The notes beneath the pieces were generated by a model that was not told the origin of the DNA, searched no databases, and worked only from the letters and a program-made list of their open reading frames with translations. This document shows positions 21,518-34,827 of a DNA stretch of 64,000 nucleotides, piece by piece; position 1 is the first letter of the stretch, and each line of letters starts with the position of its first letter. Origin of the DNA: Sialis fuliginosa (taxonomy: Eukaryota > Arthropoda > Insecta > Megaloptera > Sialidae); the NCBI GenBank assembly GCA_961205875.1, contig OY540812.1, forward strand, positions 1,922,001 to 1,986,000, given 5' to 3'. The translations under genes and the position numbers were made by a program.

Positions 21518-23100
21518 TTAATATATTAGGTAAATAATGAAAATCAGTGAATAATTATTTTTGAATTTTTATTGTGTATTTATTAATATTATGTACGCGT
21601 TATACCGGCTGTAATTTTATGCTAAAAAAAATATATAATAATTTTCAATAAAATTTGAATATAAATTCTTTGTTGATTTATTTCAGTTTCAGGGTTAAGA
21701 GAGGTAATTTTTTGTACCTTTATTGGAGGTTTCAAGGTCATTTTGAGGTCAACTACATTTTTTTTTAATGGAAACCTATTTCTTTTTTTACATATTAGTA
21801 TTTTATAGAAAAAAATAAACAACTTTTGTATGAATTTTTTTTAAAAAAACCCCAATTGTAACCTATTTTTTAATAATAATTAACATTTTTTATTTTTTCG
21901 CCATTAAAAATCCAAAAATTAAATTGTTTTTTTCTTAAAAAATACGCCACTCAAAAAGAAAAAATAAAAAACTTTATGAAAAAAATAAAAAAATGACTTC
22001 AAAAAATTTAATACTTTTTTTCGTTTTTTTTTATGTATCTTTTTATTTTTTTCGTTTTTTTTTATAGTTATAAATATCTCAAATATATTTTTTCATTCAT
22101 TTTTTAATCCATTCAGAAATTATAGAATACGTCGATGTCTTAGAAAAACAATTTGTATTTTGTACTTTGAAAACTTTATAATTTATTTTTGTGCGTGATT
22201 GGCATTTTATAAACTGGTAGAATTCTGGGTAAGAGCTTTCAGTTAAGTTTAATTTGAACTTCCTGGTAGTTGGTTACATAATTTCATTATCATAATTTTG
22301 TGGTTTTATAGCAAAAGCGTGTGTGTCTATTTTTCATATGAATATTTCAAGAGAGAAAAATTAGTTTGCTGACTGATACAAAATGTAATTTATTTAGAAA
22401 TGTGGTAAAAACAGGAATTCTAAAATTATTAATATTAAATACTTTTTGAGTGTTCCATAGTCCAACATTTATTTACATATTATGTAACAATACATTATAC
22501 ATAAATACATTAACAATTAGAAATAAAACGGCCGGGTGCGTGTTGGGCACGCACTTGTTAGGGTTCCGTAGACATTCTCACTACGATTTGTAAATAGAGT
22601 TATTTCAAAATTTTTCATAAACTACATTCTGAATTTTTTTCAGATTTTTTGAATTAAAATTAGAGGAGGGGGGACGCTCTGATAACGACATTTAAAAGCA
22701 AATAGTTCGTGACTAAAGGGTTCAAATCAAAAGGTCATATAACATGTTTTGTTGCATTTTATTTTTTTTATATTTTTTGAATATATAATACTTTTCGGGG
22801 TCAAAAAATTGTTTTTTTTTCAAAAATCTTCAATCTTCGTCCGTACACTAATTTTCATCTCAATCGATATAAAATTTATATAGACAGACAGACGGACGGA
22901 CGGACCGAGCGAAACTATAAGGATTTCTAGTTTTCTACGGAACTCTAAAAAGATGGAAGGAGAAGGTAAAAATTTAATTTTACCCATTTTCTAGACATAT
23001 TTTGGTCAAAAATCAAAACATAAATTAGTAAATCCGTATTGTTACGAAATTGTTTTTTACGTAAATATTTTCAATTGTTTTATTTTGACATAATATAAAA
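21518..23100. other. Intergenic RBM42-RSPH1
   Basis: Holds the RBM42 3' UTR (AATAAA at 21648), long A/T homopolymer tracts (21830-22080) and one repeat element (22540-22950). RSPH1 promoter elements must lie in the last few hundred bases, but I see no clear X-box there. Confidence 0.7.
22540..22950. mobile_element. AGGGTTCCGTAG element
   Basis: TTAGGGTTCCGTAG (about 22557) and CTACGGAACTCTAA (about 22938) form inverted ends, preceded by a GGCCGGGTGCGTGTTGGGC segment. A GACAGACAGACGGACGGACG tract precedes the right end. This arrangement is common in insect introns. Non-coding. Confidence 0.65.
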
Positions 23101-26100
23101 ATGTCATCTGATGAAGACGAAGAAGTTGGGGGAGAAGGGGGTGAAGAAGAGAAAAATCCTTTAGGGGTAAGTTTTTTTATGACACATTTTATAAATACTA
23201 AATTTGAAAATAGCAAAATCAGAATTTCTTGAAGCTAAAAATTAATAATTCGAATTTAATGCATATTGGACTATTATTTTTCACTATATGGGCGCTAACA
23301 TCAGAGACACGTTATATAGTACACAAACTAGGGAACCCCAGCTCAAAATGGGTCCATAAAATTTGCTTTTTTTATTTATTTATTTTTATTTTTTTAGAAA
23401 AACGAATTTTTTAATAATCTCAATAAATGGGGTTCAAAATTATTTTTATTTTTGAACCTCTAATGGCCATAACGCGTTACTACTAACATACATACTTATT
23501 TACAAGGTCGTTGATTATATACATAGTTTTAATTAAAAGAACAAATAGTAAATAGGATCTCATAAAACTGATAATCTTAATTTTATGTTAATATGTCAAT
23601 CAAAAATCTATAATAATATAAATATTGTGTTACATTGTTTGCGAAAATGCGTTATAAATATATAATTATCTGTGTAATACAATTATGTACATGCGATTAT
23701 TGCATGATTGATAATAGCTAATTTTATTTTATAATTAAAAATTCATAATAAACGCAATGTGATAAATTTCTGATATTTATATTTGACTAAGATTGTATAG
23801 GGAGCGTCAATTTATTAAATAAGGTCTTAAGGCATAGGTGTCCAACCTTTTGAACCTTTTGGGCCGCATAGCATAAACCCAATCTACCAAGGGCCGCACA
23901 TGATTTTGTATAAAATCCTTTTTCGACATCTTTTTTTAATCACCTTAAAATAGGTGAAAATGTAATTTTATGAAAAATGTTCAAATAAATAAAGAAAGCC
24001 AGTAAAAAAATCTTTAAAATGATATACAACACTTAGTACTTTGGGCGACAACTTTAAGAGAAAATAGGCACAGGAAAAACGTGCATTATTTTTGCAACAA
24101 CCTAATAGGTATAGGTTTAACACGGACTTTTACACCCGGTTTTATTACATCGGTTATAGAGTACGTTTACACAGCGCTTTTATTCCGGTTTAACTATAAC
24201 CGATGTAATAAAACCGGGTGTAAAAGTCCGTGTAAACGGCACTTTACACCCGACATAACTAATCAGGTTTAGTTATGCTATTCCTCTTGGTCTACGGGAA
24301 TAGCATAAGTAAACCGGAATAGAGCAGGAATAAAAATGCGTGTAAACTGCATGGACATAGTTCTACCTATTTAGCCAACCTCAAAAAATATGGAGTATAG
24401 GGATTTCATCGTAATGCACTTCGCATTAACATTTGAAAAAGCGTCGTCAGTTAAAATATGGTTAAAACACCAGAGATGGAAAACAAAAGAAACGTGATTC
24501 GTGGGACATAAAAGAGACGAACTATTTTTGAGATTTCTTGTTGGTGCACCATCGAACTTATAGCGTATTTCAAATCGGAATTATAATTTCAGCTGACGTC
24601 ACTTATTCTCGTATGTGTAAACAGCACCACTTGAAACGGTTTTATTACATCGGTTATAGTTAAACCGGAATAAAAGCGCTGTGTAAACGTACTCCATGAA
24701 GTAAGTTTGATATCGTTTTTAAATTCAATCATATAAATAAATCTACGATTTAAAATTAAGATTACAACAAACAGGAGTACGATGGTGGTAGAGACGAGAA
24801 CGGCGAGAGGCACGGAGTCGGTGTCGCCCAGCTTCCCAACGGAGACATCTACGACGGGCACTATTACCACGGAAAGCGTCACGGTTACGGCGTGTACGCA
24901 TTCAGGGGCGGTGCAAGGTACGTCGGCGAGTGGAGGCTCGGACGCAAGAGCGGCTGCGGTACGTTCTGGTACCCGGATGGTGCCAGGTACGTCGGCGACT
25001 GGAGGAAGGACAAAAAGCACGGTTTCGGGGCGTACTACTATCCGAATGCCGACGTGTACGAAGGCGCTTGGTTTAAAGGTACAGGTATAGTCTTAGTTTG
25101 TGTTTTTGACGTAAATAACGTCTATAAGGTCATGGAGGCAAATAAAGCCGCTTTTACACTATGTAGCAAAACCTGCTATATAACAAATGTTATATAACTT
25201 TTGCTATAAGTACGAAAACGGAAAAATGTCAAATGTTACATGTAGTAGTTTTTGGTGCTACATATAGCAAAATCTGCTACATATAGCAAGATTTATGTTT
25301 TCCATCCAGAGTAGGTAAAGATCAAAGAAAAATAAGCTACATGTAACTTTTGCTATATGTAGCAAGTATTACAAGTAGTTTTGGTTCTCTAGCATCTGCT
25401 TCATGTAGCAGTTTCTATCATTCGAGTTCAAGCGGTGATATTTATATGTCTTATGTGTCTATGTCTACAACGGTTTTTTCATTTTTAATAAAGCTTTCAT
25501 AATGGAAAAGTCATGCAAAGTCATCTGCATTTAAGTCTTTCAGCAAATCACTTCCACTGTATTTTTCTCTAGCTAATAATAACGGCCGAACCCAAAACCT
25601 ACGTTTCCTTCTATGACATGCCAAAAATATCGTAATAGCTGCCGCTAGCATTAAGTCTTTCCTCCTCGACATCTTCAATCAGACTGGATGTTATATAACT
25701 TTTGCTACATGTAACACAGTATCATTTGAGTACAATTTGAAAAATATAGCAAATGTTTTATAACATTTGCTATATATAGCACTGCTACATATAGCAAATG
25801 TTATATAGCAGATTTTACTACATAGTGTAAATGCGGCTTAAGGCCTACTTTAATCAAAAATGCTATATTTCGGGTAATAAGTAATTTATATTTAAAAGGC
25901 TATGTTAATGGTCATCTTTGGTCACGCCCGCTCACTCACAGTTACAAAAAAAGTATTCACGACCACGCACGCCCACGAATTTTATTTTTTTACTCACGCC
26001 CGATCACGCACGGCGGGTCACGCTTGTAACCCGATTTGATCTAATTGTTGTCAATTAAATTTTGATATGATGAAAATTAATGTTTTTACGTGCAATATAT

Positions 26101-27799
26101 TTTACATTCATATTATTTTCTTCTAAATTACATTCTAGTACAGTAATAGCAAACAAAACAATACGAAAATAAAGCTACAATGCATTTTTAATCTTTTTTT
26201 GGTGTTCTGATATAGTTGGCAATATTGACCATGTGAAAGTGTTTCTAAAAATAACATTTATTATTTATACTATATTTTTTAATGTCAAATTTCGTTTTAA
26301 AACATTATTATATTTATGCATTATTAGTTCAGATATTAAAAAAAAGTTTATAAAAAAAATTATCTTATCTTATAAAAAAAATATACTCACGGAATCACGA
26401 ACGAGAAAAATGTACTCACGCACAGTTGTTTTAATTTGACTCACGATCACGCCCGCTCACTATTCAATATTTGAAAATCACTCACGCTCACGCGGGTCAC
26501 GGACGTGACCCGACATGACCCGAAAAATTCACGGCCCGCGCCCAGCTCTAGTCGGTATGTAGTTAGCTTTGTATAAATACCAGACCGATCCAACTATTGC
26601 AAATGTGCTTTTTTTTCACATGGGCCTTATTACACCCTGGGGGCCTTATTTTCCGCAGGTACCTTATGTTTTGATTAGTTTTTTTAAATTGAAATTTTTT
26701 TTTTTAATTTTGTATTTCCATGATTTTACTTGTTGATATTAATAAATCGAATTTAAAAAAATAACAGTATACAATAAAAAAATAAAAAGTAAATTTCGTA
26801 TATCCACGATTTTGCTTGTAAATATTAATTAAAATCATAAGAAATAACTATATTAATATACAATAATCCATTTTACAAATATTCAAACGAGTTTTATTTA
26901 ACCCCACTTCCACGTATTCACTTCAATCCCTCGACTGTGCATTCCGACACAGTCACACCCATTTTTTTAAACTAATTTCAAAACGTTACAGGCGTTAGAA
27001 GCGGTTTAGGCACGTATTCGTTTTCTGGTGATGACATGCGTATATCGGGGACCTGGGTAGAGGGGCAACTGAAGGGCCCCGGTAAGATTTTACACGCACG
27101 TCACGCTTTTCACGGCGCTTTCGAGGGCAACCTCCCGAAAGGTGACGGGTGCTACACGTTCGAGATGAAGATAATGCAGCATGGGCAGTACATGCACCTC
27201 AGAGACCCAAAGTTCGACAATGTGCCTGACGTAAAGGTAAAATCTTAACTGCAATTTGTAACAAAAACGTTTGTTGAAGTTATAACCAACTCATTGTTAG
27301 GTTCAAATATATCGTTAGTTTTAGAGATTTTTGTATTTTAGGGTTTACCATTCTGCTATCAGAAATGATTGAAACATGAAACAAAATTTACATAAAGGTC
27401 GAACCTTTAGTAATATGCATTTCAAAGTGTCTTTGTAGTTTTATATGTGTTTATTTGCGGTCATATTTTGAATTATATTATTTAGATGAATTTCACGAAG
27501 ACGGACTTAACCTCTATTAAATTAAATGACAGTTCGTTTTTATTTATCAAATTTATTTTCAGAATGATGATGGGTCGATTATTCCAGTATGGAGGGCTAA
27601 TTCTATAATTGAATATAGGTCTGAATTAATGCCCCAAGAACCCATACCAATACGTGTGAACGAGTCTGCAGAATCTGTTATTGTAATTCCAACAATTGAA
27701 CCATTTCCAGATAGTGATTTTGAACCGCTACCTTATCCGGAAATGGCAGGGGAAGGTGCCATGTTGTATAATGATTTGTATGGTATCGGGAATATATAG
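23101..27799 (+). CDS. RSPH1: Radial spoke head protein 1 homologue (MORN-repeat), four coding exons
   Basis: Axonemal radial-spoke head component of motile cilia and flagella; in an insect it should act mainly in sperm tails. Exons 23101-23166, 24775-25078, 26992-27236 and 27563-27799 join in phase to 852 nt (283 residues). The N-terminus is acidic ([17 protein letters not shown]). Then come six MORN repeats from about residue 24 to 170, with cores [63 protein letters not shown] and LKGPGKIL. The end of exon 2 was placed at AAAG|GTACAG because this keeps the MORN spacing and the family length; a second GT 5 bp further (ACAG|GTATAG) would add two residues. A QHGQYMHL block follows, then an acidic/proline C-terminus ending at TAG 27797. 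The poly(A) signal AATAAA is at 27830. The introns carry several MITEs. Confidence 0.95.
23848..23960. mobile_element. hAT terminus fragment in RSPH1 intron 1
   Basis: CATAGGTGTCCAACCTTTTG, then GGGCCGCATAGC and GGGCCGCACATG, are characteristic of hAT (Charlie-like) subterminal sequence. The opposite end was not identified, so the extent is uncertain. Confidence 0.6.
24158..24695. mobile_element. Palindromic MITE in RSPH1 intron 1
   Basis: GAGTACGTTTACACAGCGCT at 24158 through TTTATTCCGGTTTAACTATA and ACCGATGTAATAAAACCG recurs as its reverse complement at about 24637-24695. The first arm also pairs with sequence just before it (24135-24155), so several foldbacks overlap. Ends 80 bp before RSPH1 exon 2. 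Confidence 0.82.
25143..25840. mobile_element. MITE with TAAAGCCGC...GCGGCTTA ends in RSPH1 intron 2
   Basis: CGCTTTTACACTATGTAGCA (about 25150) is the inverse of CTACATAGTGTAAATGCGG (25818-25836). Inside, TGCTATATGTAGCA-type palindromes recur about ten times near both ends (TTATATAACTTTTGCTA, CTGCTACATATAGCAAA). Non-coding, 698 bp. Confidence 0.83.
25905..26552. mobile_element. hAT-like element rich in TCACGCCCG motifs
   Basis: The right end, read on the minus strand, is AGAGCTGGGCGCGGGCCGTG, a typical hAT end. Both subterminal regions (25930-26035 and 26390-26530) are packed with CTCACGCCCG / GATCACGC / GGGTCACG motifs in clustered copies. The interior is AT-rich with no transposase. The left terminus is eroded. 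Confidence 0.62.
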
Positions 27800-28074
27800 A
27801 GTTGTAATTAAATGTTTTAAATAAAGATGTTGTTTTGATCACAATACTTGTGTACATAAAATTTGTCTATTTTTGAATGTTTAAAATTCCCGCGTATAAG
27901 GTTTACAGAAAATGTCCCTAGATTGTAATTTCAACAATAAGAAAATCTATAAAATATTTAACGAAACTGATTCTATGAAATTTACGTCTTTTTCACGTGA
28001 GTATTCAATTTAATTAGTCTTCTTTAATTAATTGTGTGATTTTTAAATAATTTAGTTTAATTTTCTCTACATTG

Positions 28075-28200
28075 GCGTACGTGGAAATAATCAACCAATG
28101 AACGAATTTCGCGGGATTTGGTGTCGTTTGATGAACATATTTTCGCGGCATTTATTTATTAATCATTCTACATATTATACGTTGTATTAACAGTAAAAAC
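28075..28200 (+). promoter_or_regulatory. E2F-like sites and CCAAT box upstream of the RnrL paralogue
   Basis: TTTCGCGGG at 28107-28115 and TTTCGCGG at 28141-28148 match the E2F consensus core. A CCAAT box is at 28095-28099. All lie within 110 bp of the first ATG. Ribonucleotide reductase genes are established E2F targets; binding here is inferred. Confidence 0.6.
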
Positions 28201-30650
28201 ATGGTACATGAACCTGTAGGAAGAATGTACGTCCAGAAAAGAAGTATGCTAATGTTTGTTATAATAATTCATAATAAAATAACCTTTTTATGTTTCCTTC
28301 AGATGGGCGAACAGAATCTGTTTATTTTGATAAAATTACTTCAAGAATCGAAAAGCTTTGCTATGGGCTCGATATGGAATGGGTTGTGCCGGTAAGAAAA
28401 TCATTATTTACTCAAATAAGCTTATACTAATTTTTCATTGTCGTTTTCAGACGCAAATTACTCTACGAGTTATCCAGAATGTGTACAGAGGTATTACAAC
28501 AGTTGAATTGGATAACATGGCAGCGGAGGTCGCCGTGTCGTTAGCAATAGCACATCCGGATTACGCAATTTTAGCTGCGCGTATTGCCGTTTCAAATCTT
28601 CACAAGGAAACCAAAAAAGTGTTCAGCGGTAAGTAATGATTGAATGCAGCAACGATCGAACTTTAAAAATAATCTTGTTTCAGAGGTGATGTTCGATTTA
28701 TACAATAATATCGATGAAACTACCGGAGAAAATTGTCCAATGATTTCCAAGAGACATTACGACATAATTACTAAACATGCTGATAGATTTAACTCAGCGA
28801 TAGTCCACGAACGTGATTTCCAGTATGATTACTTGGCGTTCAAAACATTAGAAAGCTCATACTTGCTTAGAATAAAAAATAAAGTCGTTGAACGACCCCA
28901 ACAGATGCTGATGCGAGTTTCATTAGGAATTCACGAAGATGACATTGAATCAGCGATAGAAACGTACAACTTACTTTCTGAACGATACTATACACATTCC
29001 AGTACTACGCTTCTAAATGCTGCCACTCCGTCATCGCAGCTTTCTTCATCTTTCATACTCACCATGAAAGATGATTGTTTGAAAGCTATCTACGATACAG
29101 TCAAACAATGCGCTTTGATTTCAAAATCAGTCGGAGGAATCGGATTAAATATTCACTGCATTCGTGCGAAGGGGTCGTACATAGCAGGGACTAAAGGGAT
29201 ATCCAGCGGGATAGTCCCGATGCTTTGCGTGTTCAACAACACCGCACTTCACGTAGAACAAGGCAGGACTTCTCGAAGCGCTGCGATAACCGTTTATTTA
29301 GAACCGTGGCACTCAGACGTTTTTGATTTCCTCAATTTGAAGAGAAACACGGGTACAGAAGAAGGCCGCGCTAGAGATTTGTTTTACGGTATGTGGATCC
29401 CGGATTTGTTTATGAAGCGTGTCGAAAACGACGAGGAATGGTCGTTAATGTGCCCCCATTACTGTCCGGGTCTGGTCGACGCATGGGGTGAAGATTTCGA
29501 GAAGTTGTACGTCAGTTATGAAAAGGAAGGAAAGTTCAGAAAGAAAGTACAAGCCCGTCAACTTTGGACTGCTATTATTCAGTCTCAAATAGATACAGGC
29601 TGTCCGTATATGCTGTATAAAGATGCGTGTAATCGTAAAAGTAATCAGAAAAATATCGGTATAATTAAAGGTGCCAGTTTGTCTGCTGGGATGATAGCCT
29701 ACTCGTCTTCTGACGAAGCTGCATCATTAAATACAGCTTCAATTGCAGTTAATATGTTCGTTAAGTCAGATAAAACGTACGACTTTCAACAACTTAAAAA
29801 TATTACGAAAACCGTTACCAAAAATTTGAATAGGGTGATTGACGTTACTAATTATCCAATTGCAGAGGCGGAGAGTTCTAATTTGAAACACAGACCGATA
29901 GGTATCGGAGTTCAAGGGCTAGCTGATGCGTTTATATTGATGCGAATGCCGTACGATAGCGACGAAGCGAGATTATTAAACAAACAGATCTTCGAAACGA
30001 TGTATTACGGAGCTTTAGAAGCCAGTTGCGAACTTGCAGAGAAGCACGGGTCTTATAAAACTTACGAGGGTAGTCCGATAAGCAAGGGGATACTTCAGTT
30101 TGATATGTGGGAAACAAAACCAACTGATTTGTGGAATTGGGACGAATTGAAAGAGAGAATATCAAAGTACGGAGTAAGGAATTCTTTACTCTTAGCGATA
30201 AACCCAACGGCTGCGATGGCTCAAATTTTAGGGAACACAGAATCGTTTGAACCTTGCATGTCAAATGTTTATACCAAAAAAATGTCGTTTGGAGAATTCC
30301 AAATTGTAAATCATCATTTACTGAAAGATCTGATTGAACTGGGTGTATGGAATGACGAGATAAAAGAAAAACTTCTGGCGAATAACGGTTCAGTTCAAGA
30401 TATCGAACAAGTTCCAGATAATATAAAGAAAATTTATAAAACTGTTTGGGAAATATCAAATAAATCGGTTATAGAAATGGTTGTAGATCGGGGAGCTTAT
30501 ATCGATCACAGTCAGTCGTTGAGCATTAATTGCGATTCTCCTACATATAAGTTACTATCGACAATTCATTTTTATACGTGGAAAGCTGGCCTTAAAACTG
30601 GAATGTATATGTTACGTAGTAAACCAACGGTTTCAGTTCAAAGTAAATGA
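28201..30650 (+). CDS. RnrL: Ribonucleotide reductase large-subunit paralogue lacking catalytic residues (predicted pseudoenzyme)
   Basis: Exons 28201-28243, 28303-28391, 28451-28628 and 28684-30650 join in phase to 2277 nt (758 residues). The family MxVxKRxGR start aligns with the second ATG (28225), so translation may begin there. The N-terminal ATP cone (about residues 9-100) is well conserved ([38 protein letters not shown]). The alignment runs without gaps to the human enzyme through residue 452 at a constant offset of 8. Against human numbering: Cys218 is Ser (29049), Asn427 is Ser (29676), Cys429 is Ser (29682), Glu431 is Gly (29688) and Cys444 is Leu (29727). Also, the phosphate-binding Ser-Thr of PTAST is Ala-Met, the second Tyr of GMYYLR is Met, and the C-terminal Cys-x-x-Cys tail is missing. 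Catalysis as a reductase is therefore not expected. The intact frame and conserved remainder argue against a pseudogene. Poly(A) signals are at 30801 and 30826. Confidence 0.94.
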
Positions 30651-31393
30651 TTAATTATTAAAATAGATTTGTACCTTTATCAATAATTATTTATAAGAAC
30701 CATACATTATATTATTATCTATTATTATACCTGTATTTTGTACTTTGAAACTAAAGATGTTTTTCTTTATACATATATTTTAAAATTTATTAGGAATTGT
30801 AATAAAATTACCAAATGTTTTGCATAATAAAAGTGTTTTGATATAGAATATATATTTACTTTTTAAATAGAGAAAATATGGGACTGGTACCTTGGGTTAG
30901 GGGGGAAGGGTAAAAGATATGAACAATTAAGCTGTAAATACATAATATTCTTTATAACTTATCTAAAAAAATTTATTACACACATCGTATTACAAAAATA
31001 ACGTATATATGTATAAATTTTATTAAAATACGGGACATTTAAGCGTTCCGAATAGTGGGACAAAACAAAATGTTAAAAAACGGTACATATTCCGTAAATC
31101 GGGATTTTTGGTTATCATATTTTGAATTTTATAGTAAATTTCGTTTCTATATATTTTTGTCACTTTTCCCCTAACTATCTTACCTAGTTTCATTTTTATT
31201 TGTGATCATTGCAAATTGAAAAAAATATATGTATGTCCACGATTTTCATGATGTATTGAACATGCGAAGTTTAAATAATTATATTAAAAGTGATTTATAC
31301 AATAGCAATTTTATTGCCAGTATGACACATTAATACGTTAATTTCTCATGTTTTCTAATATTAATATTTTTATAGTAAAATAAATTATTTAAA
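30651..31393. other. Intergenic RnrL paralogue - DCAF8
   Basis: 3' UTR of the upstream gene with two AATAAA signals, then AT-rich sequence with the DCAF8 promoter and 5' UTR. No repeat element recognised. Confidence 0.75.
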
Positions 31394-34152
<2,759 letters not shown>

Positions 34153-34190
34153 GATATTTAAATTAAGAGTTCCTAAATTATTTTTTGTTA

Positions 34191-34315
34191 CAGTAAAATC
34201 TCGTTAATTTGGATTCATTTCTACCAGATCAAAAAAAATTCAAATAACGATTGAGTTTCAGCATTTATTACTTCTCGATTAATTTAATTCGTTCTTGATT
34301 AACGAGGGTTTACTG
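34191..34315. mobile_element. pogo/Tigger-type MITE, 125 bp
   Basis: CAGTAAAATCTCGTTAATTT at 34191 and its inverse (ATTAACGAGGGTTTACTG) ending 34315 are flanked by TA on both sides, the pogo signature. It lies 38 bp after the DCAF8 stop codon, probably inside its 3' UTR. Confidence 0.86.
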
Positions 34316-34727
34316 TAATTGTGGTTTTATTTTTATAAATATCCGTGTTGGAAAGCTAAAGTACCAAATTTTACTGTCAGCCGATAAAACAAATATTTCT
34401 TTTTCTTTTTACATCTACAAAATGTAATCACGTTCTTTAATTGAAATAATAATTGATGTCACTTATTGTAATAGTTTTCTTTCAGTTCAATCCAAACCCG
34501 TAGAGCTACGATTATTTGGTTTCAGCTTTCCACCGTTGATATCATAATAGATCATTGTCGTTAGGTAAAAGCCTCCTGTGTGGTTAGTTACCTTGTATCA
34601 GAAGAAGAGATTCTACCAAAGATAATATTGCAATTAGCGGTGCCTTTAAACAAAAGGTTGTATTTGAATTAAACGATGTATTGTTCTATTCAGGTTAGAA
34701 TTCATCACGTAGGAGGTTTCTGCTAAC

Positions 34728-34827
34728 GCCACATTTATACAGTTCAACAAAAACGAACTTCTCTATTTCATTAATTGTCTTCAATGATCAATTTTGATGT
34801 TTCGCTTAGGGACAGTATAAATGTGGC
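34728..34827. mobile_element. 100-bp MITE with GCCACATTTATAC ends
   Basis: GCCACATTTATACAGT (34728) and the inverse ACAGTATAAATGTGGC (ending 34827) frame a 100-bp AT-rich sequence. No target duplication identified. Confidence 0.7.

Noticed and set aside
24589-25020. Antisense frame over RSPH1 exon 2
   Set aside because: Shadow of the MORN-repeat exon. The plus-strand frame matches the family residue by residue.
29932-30459. 175-codon antisense frame in the RnrL paralogue
   Set aside because: Mirror frame of a conserved coding exon with no protein-like features of its own.
28201-30650. Viral origin of the inactive R1 gene (like herpesvirus R1 homologues)
   Set aside because: Four exons with standard introns, an insect-like sequence throughout and a cellular-type promoter argue for duplication of the host gene.
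28201-30650. Processed or decaying pseudogene
   Set aside because: Introns are present, there is no stop or frameshift in 758 codons, no indel against the human protein through the catalytic region, and non-catalytic motifs are strongly conserved.
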